Below, piece by piece: positions 47,640-59,886 of a stretch of 64,000 nucleotides of DNA. Under the pieces are notes generated by a model. That model ran no database searches. It was not told where the DNA came from and saw nothing but the letters and a program-made list of their open reading frames with translations. The stretch's first letter is position 1. Each line of letters begins with the position of its first letter. This DNA comes from Cliona cf. orientalis. Its lineage: Eukaryota > Porifera > Demospongiae > Clionaida > Clionaidae. The translations under genes were made by a program, and so were the position numbers. The stretch is taken from assembly GCA_963930775.1 (NCBI GenBank), contig OZ005700.1, positions 719,976 to 783,975 on the forward strand. The letters run 5' to 3'.

Positions 47640-50318
47640 ATGGGTGGAGCAGTGAGTGCGGGACAAAACAACGAAGAACTCGTTGACAACCTATGCCGTG
47701 AGGGATACATCCACGAGCCCAGAGTGGAAAAGGTAGCTTTGATCTATAGCCTCGTCACCTAAGCTCAAAGACTTTGGGATGCAGCTACCACAGTTATTAG
47801 TGCTGCATGGCTATGTACTAGCTGGTTACCAGCATTCTATTTAAAGCCACAAATGCATGACATTAATTATTTTGTGAGTGTAGCTACAGTAATCATTCGT
47901 AGTGATCGATTTGTTGTGGCTTCATAGTGAGTGAGTGAGTGAGTGGATTTATAAGCCTGTGGGATTCACAATAATAAGTGCTGTCTATGCTGCCTCATTT
48001 TAATCGCAATGCATGCACACTACTTTTGTTTGATAAATATCCAGGTGTTTCGTATGATCGACCGAGCTGACTATATGATCTTTACTGACGATGAAGATGA
48101 CCGGCTGGAGGCGTACGAGGACCACGCCTGGCGCAGGGGTACCCTACACCTCTCAGCTCCATGCATCTATACTCGAGCGCTTGAAGCTCTTAAGCTCAAC
48201 CAAGGTACTGTACATTCACTCACTCTTGGCTACAACAGATAATTCACATGTGCATACGACTGACTGGTGGAAATAATGAAAGTGACTGATTTTTATCTAT
48301 TGACAAATTTAAAATAAATGGACGCATAAGCACACGGTTAGGCAGTTAAGTCATAACTTACATGCGCTGTACGGGTTAAAGTGTGCTAGATACCTCATTG
48401 CCAGCTGTCTGTTAATTAGTTCATTGGTAGAGTGCAGTACACGTGTAATTCCTTTGCATGATGGGTGGATGAATGCATGAAAGGATTTGTAGATTCCTCA
48501 GTAGTATCAAATATCATCCATCTAGCTACCGTAATACTTCCTATGTTATATCTTAGGTGTTTCTTTCCTCAACATTGGCAGTGGAACAGGCTACTTGTCC
48601 ACAATGGCAGGATTTCTGATCGGACCCTACGGAATAAACCATGGCATCGAGATTTATCCCGAAAATGTCGAGTATGCATACGAAAAGCTCACGGATTTTC
48701 GCGATACGTCACCATGGTATGACCCCATGGAATTCTGTGAGCCCCTATTCGTTGTCGGTAACGGGCTGCTACTCAGTCCGGGGAACATACTCTACGACAG
48801 GATCTACTGCGGTGCTGCCTGCCCCCCGGAGCACGCCCAGCTAATGAAGAATATGCTCAACATCGGGGGGATACTGGTCATGCCCCACGACAACCAGGTG
48901 GATATCATCACAAGTGTACAGTGTCTCTGTGTGTGTAGTACAAGTACATACAGTTTCTGTATGTATTGGTATGTAGCATTTTTTAAAAGTACTATTCAGG
49001 CCAATGTGGCTGGGCGTATAGAACAGCACTAAGCCTTGTCTGTATTGCATTGCCAACTGATGTTCTTTGTATGTTTAGCATGTGTTCCTGTGTATGTATG
49101 GTGCTCATACACGTAGAGCTGCCTTGCATACAAAAAATGTTATTTTTTTTGTTCTCAGTTGGAGAGCATTGAGCGTGTGAACCAGACAGAGTGGAAGACA
49201 GACGTGGTGCTGCCGAGTGTGTCCTTTGCTCCTCTCATCCTTCCCTCCCAGGAGTCGGTCAAGGATCTCAAAGCCTTGGAGATTGGTGAGAAAAATATCG
49301 AAAACATGCATTCCCCTTCTCAATCTGTGTTATAATACTACTATTGGATGTGTATTTCCGTAGCCGTGGAGCCTCACTCACTGAAGCAGTACTGTCGACT
49401 GGCAGTGCTCAAGTACTTGGAGCGAGAGAAATATCACAGGATATGCGACTTACCACTGCCTAAACACTTGAAGGTAGGGGGAAAGTGGACGCCGCTAAAA
49501 TCAAACTATCTCTCAGCTTTACGAGGAGTATCGAATTTTTTTTGCTAGCATCTAAAACTGCTTGTATGCTATAATATTATATTATATATTTGTTGTGACT
49601 CTCTTTGTACTTCAGGAATACATCGGTCACTTCAAAGCCTGGGATACAGTATGCCCTCCTGTGAAGATCCTCTGTCCCCTCGATCCGGACCAGGTCGGCA
49701 AGAGGAGTTCAGACCAGGAGGGAGAGGGAGAGGGAGAGGGAGAGGATTCCAGTAAGGAGGAGAATAACGAGAGAAGGAGACAAAGGAATCACTTTGGAGC
49801 GGCAAGACCGAGGGGCGAGCAGAGCTTACTGGCACCATCAGTCGCCCACGCAGTCAACATCAATGGGAGGAGGGTACTACTGTGCAGCTTCAATGGTATC
49901 ACATTTCAAGTGAGTCTCTCTCCCCCCTTGCTCTCTCTCTTACTCACTGATTAACTTGTTCTTTTTGCTACATCAGATTCCAGTAGAAAGTGATGAAAGT
50001 GATACTGAACAAAAGAATGGGCACAGCTCAGATGAAGAGGTCGCACAAGATTCTGCTGACGAGGCACACAGTGACGATGATTCACCTCCTCCTATTGAGA
50101 ATAGTGGAGAGAGATCTGGAGCAAATGGAAAGTCAAGAAGAAAGGAAAAAGTTGAAAATTCAGACTCTGAACTTAATCAAAGTGATGATGATGATGATGA
50201 TTTCGAAGCCGAAGATAGCCAAGGGGGAATGGACCAATCAGATTGCAGCGCTAGCGAGCTAGTGGACTCCATGGAGCAGGACGAGCTTGATGGAAGCAAC
50301 CAACCAGATTCTTCATAA
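47640..50318 (+). CDS. PCMTD1/2-like isoaspartyl methyltransferase-domain SOCS-box protein
   Basis: Exons 47640-47732, 48045-48204, 48557-48897, 49159-49285, 49364-49473, 49616-49909 and 49977-50318 are in phase; 488 aa. The start MGGAVSAGQNN matches the myristoylatable MGGAVSAG start of PCMTD1/2. The methyltransferase core is clear: HLSAPCIYTRALEALKL, then the AdoMet loop FLNIGSGTGYLSTM, then YDRIYCGA and GGILVMPHDNQ. Exons 5-6 encode a SOCS-like box (SLKQYCRLAVLKYL, then LPLPKHLKEYI), so it probably serves as an Elongin-Cullin substrate receptor recognising damaged aspartyl residues. Unlike human PCMTD1 it ends in a long acidic Asp/Ser/Glu tail of about 110 residues (last exon). A real methyltransferase activity is uncertain in this family. 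Confidence 0.94.
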
Positions 50319-50665
50319 TTTGCACACCTACACAAACAGCACCATGCCTGCGTTTTTATGTTTCAATCAATCGCTCTCAATGTCTCATGTTTGTATTGAT
50401 ACGCTAAAGCACATGGAACCAAATTTCAGCCAATCGTCACTGTTTCAGTCACCTCTATGTACTCATCATCATTATAATAATTATAATTATTAGTCTGGCA
50501 ACCATTTTATCTGTACAAAGAATCTGTGTAGGTAACTGCTTCTCCAGCACTTCTGTACAATACTTGGCACTGCACTATGTAAGTCATGTCATGAATTTTC
50601 ACAGCTAAGCGGCTGTACACATAATGAAAAAATGATGCAATAGTTCAAAGTTCATTTGTACAGTT

Positions 50666-50671
50666 AATAAA
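50666..50671 (+). terminator. Polyadenylation signal of the PCMTD-like gene
   Basis: AATAAA lies 348 bp after the stop and only 35 bp before the stop codon of the convergent TRNAU1AP gene, so the two 3' ends nearly or actually overlap. Confidence 0.5.
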
Positions 50672-50705
50672 AGACAGGCGGCAGTGATATAAGGGTACTG
50701 CAATA

Positions 50706-52544
50706 CTACTTGGAGGGAGGGGGCTGTAACGAATGCTCTTCTTCAAACTCAGAATGACTCCATCTCACATCGTCAAGTTGTGTAAATAATACCTACAATA
50801 TTGTGGATAAAAACGACATGTATTATAATAGAATTGGGAATGCAGTAAGCTTAAAGAACCCTTTCCCTCACCTTATCTAGCTGGTAGAACTCTCTGTTCA
50901 CCGTCTCCGGGTCAACGGGAGGATTTGGGTCCTCGAGGTCCTCCATGAAAGTAGGCGTGGTAGATGCTTGGTAGGCCCCAGGGGAGAACATGTAGCCAGG
51001 AGGAGCCGCCTGGGTGTGTTGGTGATAGTACAATGAAATCTCTCTCTCCCCTCCCCCCTCTCTCTTCTCCTCCTTCCCTCTCAATCTCTTGCACCCCCCC
51101 CCCCCCAATCTTCTCAACATAATTATTATTATAATATACACTCACTGCTTGAGGGTATCCATACTGTGAAGCATAACTGTATGCATACTGAGGGTCAGCA
51201 TAGCCTCCACCTGGTGGCCAGTAGCCTTGAGATGACGTTGAAGATGATGAAGTTGGTAGTCCCTTAGACGCGGTGACCAGCTGTACTAGCTGAGCTGTGA
51301 TGTCTGGTTCTGGCATGGACGCCATTGCACTGATGTAAGGAGCTCGACTGCATATTATTATATGCAAGTTGAAGCAATAATGTGGAAGTTTTAGTTTGTA
51401 TGCCAGAGAAGGAGTAAAAAGCAGTATCGTCCCCAGGCTACTTACTTCACTCTTTCATGACACTAAGTGAGTTTGGGGGCGAGGCTGATTTGGGGCAAAG
51501 GAGTTTGGGATGTACGAGACTAGGTAGATAGATAGGCTAACCTTGATTTTGGGGCAAAGGCTGGTCTGATGGTGATTGGCTTCTTTCCCAAGCCGAGGGC
51601 TCTGTCCAGCTCAGCATAGCACCTGTTTCTCTCAGCCTCGTCCATGAAGCGTACGAATCCATAGCCCTTACTCACTCCATCATCATCCTCAATCACTGAA
51701 AATACACAGTACATAATATTATGATTGGTATAAGGTAAAAACTTGTACCTCTGGCATATCTGACAGACTTGAAATGTTTCTGAAAATACTCCTGCACACA
51801 ATTAAATGAATTATTATTGCTATTGAGAATTTTGAAAATGACCTACCAGGAGCATTGCACTAGTGACTTCACGAGAGAGATCAGCAACAAACACATTGAA
51901 CTCGGGCTGACTGAGCACATATAAAATGCTTTTAAAAGTAGTGGAAGATTTTAGGCTTTGACCCTTACCTGTTATCAAGCTTTCTGCTGGCCCAGTTCAA
52001 CTTAAACCTCTTGGCCTGGATACAAATCAACAAACATACACCGAGGTTTTCTCAAGCTGCTGTATTAAAACTCATTCCCTTACTCCGTTTGTTCCTGGCA
52101 GTGGCTGGTTGTTGAGTCTCTCCAGGATCTGCTTGGTCACTATTGCATCATTGAACTCCAGGAAACAGTAGCGAGCCATTGACCTGCAAATTGGCAGAAA
52201 AATCAACCATGTGTGGAGCAAAGGATTCAAACCCTCCTCTTCCTGCGAGGGTTGGACTATCTAAAAGTATCGATTGATGATGTTGTAAAGTTGCAAGGTT
52301 GTGCCGGCTCACCCAGTGATCTTGTCCTGTACCCACTTGATGCCCACCACGTGGAAGCCGTACTGAGCATAGGCCGCCTTCAAGAACGTTTCGTCCATGT
52401 AGGGCTCAAGCTGCCAGGGAGAGAGAGACACGCATGGCTTCGTCAAAAAATCAACCGAGTATGATTTAGTCTGTATTAATAACTTACATCTCCCATCCAT
52501 AGCTTGTTTGGGATCACAACTTCATCAGGATCATAAACAGACAT
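50706..52544 (-). CDS. TRNAU1AP: tRNA selenocysteine 1-associated protein (SECp43)
   Basis: Ten in-phase exons: 52488-52544, 52313-52410, 52084-52183, 51969-52015, 51847-51910, 51749-51791, 51542-51695, 51146-51347, 50872-51009, 50706-50792; 329 aa. Two RRM domains: the first begins KLWMGDLEPYMDETF with ARYCFLEF as RNP1, the second FNVFVADLSREVTS with KGYGFVRF. Between them lies FKLNWASRKLDNS, like the RRM1-RRM2 junction of TRNAU1AP. The tail is Tyr/Gln/Pro-rich (YAYSYASQYGYPQ) and ends FTQLDDVRWSHSEF, comparable to the C-terminal LYDALMDCHW of the human protein. The family binds selenocysteine tRNA and supports its modification and selenoprotein synthesis. Head-to-head with the MAK-like kinase, tail-to-tail with PCMTD. 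Confidence 0.92.
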
Positions 52545-52835
52545 GATTGCTGAATCCACGTGGGGGGCGGGGTCAAGGCACGTAACGTGATTATCACATG
52601 TCAATGTTGTCATGGAAACAAACATTAATTCCCACCTATCCACTGCATTGTGCAGCTCATGAATGCGTTGAATTGGTAATCGCCACGGCTTTCAAAACAG
52701 TAGGATAGGACTGGACCGCCATCTAGTTCAATCGGCCAAGAGTGGTAAGTGACCTTCATCAAGATTTCTCTACACGTTTGTACCCTATGGTCATGACTCA
52801 TATAAATGGCTTGATCATGGCTTGACAGGTGGATA
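52545..52835. promoter_or_regulatory. Divergent TRNAU1AP/MAK promoter with X-box
   Basis: The start codons are 291 bp apart. A perfect RFX X-box, GTTGTCATGGAAAC, lies at 52606-52619. Near TRNAU1AP is a G-rich box (GGGGGGCGGGG, 52562-52572). X-boxes drive ciliary genes in animals, so this fits the MAK/CILK1 kinase side. Confidence 0.65.
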
Positions 52836-53004
52836 ATGCAGCGTTATTCAGTGATCAAGCAGCTGGGAGACGGTACCTATGGCTCAGTCAGTTTGGCCAA
52901 GACCAATGACACTGGAGAGCTGGTGGCAGTCAAAAAGTGAGCTATAAAAATTAATATCCATGCCCCTCACAGGCATAGCTAGCTTTGTTCCCCAGCCCAT
53001 ACCA

Positions 53005-53035
<31 letters not shown>

Positions 53036-56000
53036 CCTGTGGATGAGGCTACATCTCTAGCTATGTCTATATTCACTATCTGGTATACAGGATGAAGAAA
53101 GACTATAAAACATGGGAGGAGTGTACTTCACTGAGAGAAGTCAAGGTATGCCCAGAGCTCTAGCTTAATTGCAACCAAGATTAAAACACTTGTTAATGGG
53201 TGCCAGATTATCACCTAACACATGTTCCATTCAAACACACACACTCAGTCACTGATGAAGTTGAAGCACACTAACATAGTTCGACTGAAGGAGGTTGTGA
53301 GGGAGGACAATAAGCTGTACTTCATCTTTGAGTACATGAAGGAGAACCTCTACGAAATGATCAAGCACCGCACCAAGCTGTTCCCAGAGGCCACCGTTAG
53401 AAATATTACCTACCAAATTCTCCAGGGACTTGCATTCATGCACAAACATGGTCAGTAGAGAGGGGAGAGAAAGAGAGAGGCAGGGGGGATCTGGAGGGGG
53501 GAGGAAGGGAGAGAGTGTTGGGGTGCTGGGAGAGAGAGAGCTTATGCATTGAATTTCATCTAGTAATGCATGATAGGTGATTGATTATATTAAATCTGTA
53601 GGTTTCTTTCACCGTGACATGAAGCCGGAGAACCTTCTCTGCTCTGGACCTGAGCTGGTGAAGATTGCTGATTTTGGTCTAGCCCGGGAGATCAGGAGCA
53701 GGCCCCCTTACACTGACTATGTCTCCACCAGATGGTAAGCAGTGACCGCTGTTCGAACAATTCATTATCAGCTGCTGGATAGTTAGATACAAATCAATCA
53801 CAATCATACTTTACATATTAGTGCCTAGTACATGGAATATTAGCCTTCATGGTGGCCCTTCTGCATAATGTTATTATCACTGTACTTGGTGAGACTCCAC
53901 TAGATCTGGAAATTACCGTAGGACAGATGGTAGGCCTAAGTCTTTGTGATTTTTGCTCTACTTCAGGTATCGAGCTCCTGAGGTGCTTCTTCGTTCGACT
54001 AACTACAACTCGCCGATCGACCTGTGGGCAGTCGGCTGCATCATGGCTGAGGTCTACACGTTCAGGCCTCTCTTCCCCGGAGCCAGCGAGGTCGATGAGA
54101 TATTCAAGGTTTGCTCAATCCTGGGAACTCCAACGAAGGTACATGTATTATAATAATAATTATATACTGCATCTTTTGTATAAAGGCTACAATTGTGTAT
54201 ATACCTAAATGTGTACTTGTGATGCAAAGCCAAAGTGCTGAGATGCACTCATATTTTTCACATTTTTTGTACAAATATATAATTATATAAATCTTTTTTT
54301 TTGGCCTAAGTATTATTGCTAGCATCACTATGATTTGACATGCATGCATGAATTGTCTTGGAGGAAGCATGAACATAGGCTCCAACTGTCCCTGAATCTC
54401 CGGGACAGTCCCGGATTTTTAGCAATTGTCCCGCGTCCCGGAAGGCTCTTCTATAATTGTATTATTGGTCCCGGAAGAGGTCCAGACACTAGCATAAACA
54501 CTGCAGTAGTAGTACAACTAATCACTTATTGGTGGTAAAATGAACAATCTGCTTGTGGTAGTGCCTTACAAACTTTGGTTTTTACAGTAGCAACACTACA
54601 AGAGGTCTACTAGGCTTGCAAATTCATGCTCTAGAAAATATATTCTGGGCTTTGTGGTCATCAAATTCAATCATATTGGGTGTGGTGTGGGTGGAGTTTT
54701 AATTAATGATGGACAGATCTAGTGGGTGTGGTCCATGTCCCTGGAGCTATTCAGGAAAGGTTGGAACCTATGCATGAATCTATGAAGAAGTTAAATAATC
54801 CAGCTATACATCTTTTTATATACGCTATGGTATAGTCTAGATATACTAGATTAATAAAGTAGTGTGTTCAGGACCATGATAGCTGGTTTCACCTCGTGAT
54901 GAGCTACGTTCTCGTTCTAGCTCCATAGCTCTTTCCGTTACCGAGATACACGTATGCGCGCGCGGCCGCGCTGCAGCGGTGTAGTTAATGATATTCATAG
55001 CTTTTAATTGCTTACGTCACGATCCGTACATTCCAACGTGAAATCCATACGCGTTTTGCTACCCCCTGTCCCAGCTCAATAAATAGCGATTTCCGGGAGG
55101 GACTATCGGGGCTAGACGGTGTCAGGGGTACCCCCTCTGGCACCTGCAGCTGAAAACTGCACATGGTCCTGGGCATATATGGCTTAGGGGTCGCCCAGGT
55201 TCCTCCCTCGAATACCCCCCATCCTGGACAAAGCCTGGTAATCCACCATAGGCTGACTTCGGTCCCCTGTGGCTGTGACACAGAAGCCTAACTGGCTGCA
55301 GTAATCTGCAGTGTACCCTGACCAACGTTCCAGCCTAGAGCTCGGAAGGTCGACGGGAGGATGGGGTTATAATTTTTTTTATTTCTTGAAATATTTTCAA
55401 AAGTTTAATATCACGATCATGGGATAATGTGGAGGGGAATAATATATAATCTAAGATTAAGGCCACTCTCTACGTTGTGCACATGGCCCTATAGTTCTGA
55501 CCAATCCTTAGCCTTGTAGTGCTGACTTTCTCCCTCTACCACACGTTCATAGCAATCGGGATGCGTATCCATGCCCTCATGAGTATAAAAGAAAAATGAT
55601 TGTCTGAAAAAGATTTTCGTTGTATAATAATATTATGTATAAAATTGCTAATTGCAAAGTAAGTGGACTATGGTTACTCAATTTTATTTCCAGGAGGTGT
55701 GGCTGGAAGGTGTGAAGCTATCAGCTGCCATGAATTTCAAGTTTCCGACTATGGTCCCTACCAGCCTTCACTCTATAGTCACCAATGCCTCTCACGATGG
55801 CGTCCAGCTCATGGCTGACCTCCTGGCCTGGGATCCACACAAGAGACCCACTGCTGCACAGGTATAAAAATAATAATATTATAGCTACTGCTTTAATAAT
55901 AATACGTCAATTATAATATTATTATACTGATTATAGGCTCTTCGTTCCAAGTACTTTCTGGTTGGTCAGAACTTGAACACCAATGCTCAGTCGACGACAG

Positions 56001-58482
56001 TTGCAAGGCCAACCCAGCCCATAGCTCAGCTGACTCAGCATAACTTATCCACTGATGCAGCTGCACAACATCAACAGCAGAACCACGACAATGCACAGCT
56101 CGGCCAACCTGCTAGCTATAAAAAGAATTCCTCAGTCTCTCCGCAGATCAATCATGTCATGAAGGATGTTAATTCAAGCAATGCAAGGACCCGTCAGCCT
56201 ACCCCCGGCATCGATGATAGCAAGGCTCTATTCGAATCATCAAATTTGGAAAATTTTCGGACTTCTATAAAATCAAAGCTAGCGGCCCAGGCTGGATCAA
56301 GACTGGAGTCTGAAAAGGCAGCCCCTCCTCCTGATTCTGACTGGAATAGTAGTAAAGGATATTCTGAGCCTCCAGTCAAAGCGAATAAAAATGAGAGTGG
56401 TCATAGTACCTCAAAACTTCCATCTCTGATTCATCAACAACCAGCCCCTAGCTGGCAAAGTGGAGCTAAGCCTTTAAATGAGGATAAGAGAACGTTGTAT
56501 AATCCTGCTGTATCTGGGAAACAGCAGCGGAATGCTGGCAGGGCAGGAGGATATGCCAGCGGTGCAGGGGATGGGGGCAACCCAGTCGGTCATCAGCGAA
56601 CTGCAGCTTGGGCCAGGTCAAAGAGAGAGTCGTTGGAGTTTGAAGGACTATTGGGCGACATCACTCTCGGAGGAGCAGGTGGTGCTGGTGGAAATGCAAG
56701 AAAACAACCTGAAGGGTATGTGTTGCAAAATTGCTGTCTGTGTGAAAATTTCATAAATGTTTAGCTTCCCACGATTGAGTCCCCAGAGAATCATCCCAGT
56801 GCCTGCTTAAAGTACTATGTATGGAGCAGATTCTGCATGCCCATCATTGAAAACCATATGCGCAGTCACATTTATAATTATGATTTTACAGATAATTATC
56901 CGATTTTTTTAGGTTTGCAGTGGTATCTGGTTCAAAGGGTCATCGCTCACGGCATCCCAGCAAGGTGGAGGCCACTAGTTACTACATGAGTCGAGCTCGG
57001 TACTCCCCCCTCAGCAGTGGGAGGACCAAGGACAACAACGGCGGCAGCAGCCGGGGGCCAAGCGGAAAGGTAGCCTTCGGAAGCAGCGCACCAAGATGGC
57101 CACAAGGTAGAAAAATCATTAGTTTACTATATAGCTGTAGATTCAGTGATGAAGGTATTTCAAGCCGCTCCCAGACACGATGTATAATAATATTATCATT
57201 GTAAAATGGAATGTTCAGATCTTAAATATATAATATCAAACCATAATTAGGCCTAGTATTATGCTTATACCATTTATTTTAGGGCACTAAAATAATGCCA
57301 CTTTTTAACGCTCGGCGCATGCGCACGAGCGTTACAGTACTCAGTTTGTCTGTCTGTCTGTCTGTCTGTTACCACTCTACTGCGTGCGTAAGGTATTTAT
57401 GAATAAAATTGAACGTACCAGCCAATTTTGCGCCGAACTCCAAAGGTTTTCAACTAAGGGATTTCGTTAAAAAGCTTTCTCTCACGAGTTATAGCTTATT
57501 CTTCGTTTTAGCACACCAAAGTCAGCCATTTTTCAGTTATAGCCCTAGCGCATGTGCGTTAGTCTATTAATAGCACTAGGTTAAATTTAGCTCCATTTGC
57601 CAAGAGCTTATATAGCACTTCCTTACCTGTGGAAACCAAGTCTGTAGTGTGGTTTGTAACCAGGTCTGTAGTGTGGATGTGGTTGGTTTGATATGTATGT
57701 GTGCACACAGCCAGCTGGCTGCAGCCACTGCTTGCTGCACTCCTGATTGGGAAAACCAAGGGCTTATAAGCCCTTGGGAAAACCTTGTTGCTTTGCAGAA
57801 TACATGCATGCTTTCTTATTGGACAATCACTTCACATGACAAGGGAATATAAGCGCCAGACACTTAATTCACACTAAAACTTTTCACACCGTATGCAGGG
57901 TGATGGTTCCAAATTAACAATTGAATAATTTTCCTAGGGTACCTCCTATTATGTTTGTATATGGAAACCATGCACCAGATCATGGAGATGCTCTACCGCC
58001 GAGCGTTTGGCACCAATGGTGTTCATTTTACTTGCAGATCAACCCAAACCTACAGTGTTGAGGAAACATTCGACACTGAGCAGTCTGTTTGGCTCACAGC
58101 ATGACCCTCTCTCCTCCTCCAATGCCACCAGTGCCACCAGCACCAGGCTATGGGGTCGGTCTAGGAGAGAGAGCGCAGGGGCAGGCAAGGCAGAGGTGGT
58201 CAGTGGATGGAAGGAAGCTTCAACTACGGGGCCGGGGGGAGGAGGAGGGGGGCAGGTGGCTCCTAGGGCCCCGCCCGCTGCTGCCTCCACTGGTGCCGCT
58301 GGTCGGGGTGGCTACCACTCCAGCGTCGCCACGTCAGCAAGGAGAATCATTCATGGAAGGACTGACTGGTCTGCAAAGTAAGACGTACCTGGCTTTAATA
58401 ATATTATTGAGAGTTATTGACCATTTAACTGCTTATCTTTTGCAGGTATGGCAATACTGGAATAACACGGAATTATATTTAA
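52836..58482 (+). CDS. MAK/CILK1 (ICK)-family ciliary protein kinase
   Basis: Exons 52836-52936, 53091-53145, 53249-53450, 53602-53734, 53967-54138, 55694-55861, 55937-56715, 56913-57106, 58038-58377 and 58446-58482 agree in phase; 726 aa. The kinase domain (about 4-275) has [10 protein letters not shown], the Lys in [20 protein letters not shown], activation-loop TDY in [15 protein letters not shown], and [14 protein letters not shown] is the MAK/ICK signature, phosphorylated by CCRK in the family. The long disordered tail ends in [11 protein letters not shown], matching the conserved C-terminal HGRTDW(A/V)AKY motif of MAK and CILK1. The kinase regulates ciliary length and intraflagellar transport. 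It cannot be split into MAK or CILK1 because sponges and other early animals would be expected to have one ancestral gene (inference). Confidence 0.95.
53005..53033. repeat. 29-bp poly-C tract in MAK intron
   Basis: An uninterrupted run of C lies in the first intron. Such runs are error-prone in sequencing, so the true length may differ. Similar runs: 27 C at 63539-63565, 16 G at 19750-19765, 17 G at 46267-46283. Confidence 0.9.
54139..55693 (+). other. MAK intron 5 (1.55 kb)
   Basis: Other than the inverted-repeat element at 54374-54772 it contains a GC-rich patch (GCGCGCGGCCGCGC near 54956-54970). A short antisense open frame at 55012-55281 lacks family resemblance. No exon is needed here: the kinase reads on directly from PTK into EVWLEGVKL. 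Confidence 0.6.
54374..54772. mobile_element. Non-autonomous TIR element (hAT-like MITE) in MAK intron
   Basis: The left end CATAGGCTCCAACTGTCCC and right end (reverse complement) CATAGGTTCCAACCTTTCC form imperfect terminal inverted repeats. Both ends are flanked by the direct repeat CATGAA (54368-54373 and 54773-54778). Length is 399 bp with no coding. TTCCAACC-type termini resemble hAT elements, but hAT normally makes 8-bp duplications, so the superfamily is uncertain. Confidence 0.6.
57107..58037 (+). other. MAK intron 8 (0.93 kb)
   Basis: It holds an NRF1-like GCGCATGCGCAC (57315-57326), a (TGTC)n run (57346-57369) and repeated TGTAGTGTGG words near 57641-57676. No exon was recognised. 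An internal promoter is possible but unsupported. Confidence 0.5.
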
Positions 58483-58630
58483 CTAATCATCATCACTGTA
58501 TGTTCATGTTAACTGGGTGCCCAATTATAATTATATTAATTTTTATTTTGTCAAGAGTCACAATAAAAATTTAATAATCTATCCTATAAAAATAGCTAAA
58601 TATACATAAGTCACTATTATTATAGCTGAT

Positions 58631-59886
58631 TCAGCGTCTTCCATGCGCATGTGCAGTGTGTTGCTGTGCCTCCTTGGGGAAGGAGGTGCCTAGATTGAGG
58701 CCATGTTTGTAGCAGGTCACCACCACATCATAGTCGGCTATGTCGATGTCAGAGGTGGTGGATGGGGCACATAGGAAGCAGATAGTGTACAGTGCCACCT
58801 CAAACTCTGGACTGGTGCCAATGAAGGTACTCCCCACAGGCTTTACCTGCACAACAGCAACATAACAACGTCATAATGTCACTGGTGAGGTATTAATTAT
58901 CACCCTAGCAACGGTGGTGGCTGGAATGCCAAAGCTTTGTAGTGGCTTATCAAAAAACTCATGAATAAAGGATGCATATTATTGTAAAGCCACAGGTGAG
59001 GCCACATGCCACAACCAACCTCCCTGTTCCACTTGAACTGAAGTGTAAGAAGATGGCTATTTGCTCCCAGCTCTGGCTGCATTATCACACAAAGCATAAA
59101 CACAATGTTATAATCATAATTATTCTGCTAAAGCTTGTAGTTCACACCTTCTTTCCAAGAATATAGCCTTGGTAGTCTACGTTGCCAGCCTTTTCCTGCA
59201 GGTAGAATTGTATCCAGTTGTGGAATCCGAGTACCTCAGTGCCTCCTCTGGTCTCGCCAACAAACACGTGCTCAAATCCTGATGAATCGAGAGCTCTGGA
59301 GCCTTTTGTACGCCGGTACAGCTTGAACCAGAGGTCATAGAGCTGCTGCTTGAACTCTTTCAGATCACGAGGACTCTTTCCCTTTGAGTTGAGGTATTGA
59401 TGAGCGCGCTTCATCACCTGGAACAGAGAAAACGAGCCATATTGAGACAATTACGTTGCTTATGGACTCTTTTCATGTACACCTTGGTGTCACAGATATT
59501 GTTGATGAATGTCCAATTTTCTCTAATCTCCTCAGGGGTCACCTCCTCCTGTTTCCCAGTGCTCGTCTCATAGTTGTCCAGCAGTGCGATGAAGCTCCTG
59601 TAGGTGGGGCGACGCAGTGCCTCATCTTTCACCCACGTGAAGAGCGGGTCCTTAGCTTTGTCATCACGCCAGTAGGCCTTGGTGCCTGTACATAGATTAA
59701 AACTAGTTCTTCCTAATCAATTTTCTGCTGGGCAAATTCACACCAGAGAGTTTATAATGATTTACCTCCTTGCAGACTAATCTGATAATCTACTCCTGGT
59801 TTTAGTCGATTCTCATCTAGTTTCCAGAGCTCTGTACATATCTTGCTAAGCTCTCGATCAGCACTGAAATCCCTCCTGCTGGCCAT
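58631..59886 (-). CDS. EndoU-family poly(U)-type endoribonuclease
   Basis: Exons 59766-59886, 59483-59685, 59148-59417, 59020-59076 and 58631-58846 join in phase; 288 aa. The EndoU domain fills nearly the whole protein. Catalytic candidates are the His in SSGFEHVFVGE, the His in GFHNWIQFYLQEK and the Lys in VKPVGSTFIGTSPEFE, matching the two His and one Lys of XendoU/ENDOU. No signal peptide is seen (MASRRDFSADREL), unlike secreted human ENDOU with its somatomedin-B domains, so it is predicted intracellular. EndoU enzymes cut RNA at uridines with Mn2+ or Ca2+. Its stop codon is 148 bp from that of the convergent MAK-like gene. Confidence 0.93.

Noticed and set aside
55012-55281. 89-codon minus-strand frame in the MAK intron as a gene or transposon fragment
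   Set aside because: No recognisable domain and no coding context; the composition (Pro/Gly/Trp) is that of a random GC-rich patch.
58900-58970. Extra EndoU exon between 58846 and 59020
   Set aside because: Direct joining of FKWNRE to VKPVGSTFIG keeps phase and matches the EndoU spacing exactly; no extra residues are needed.
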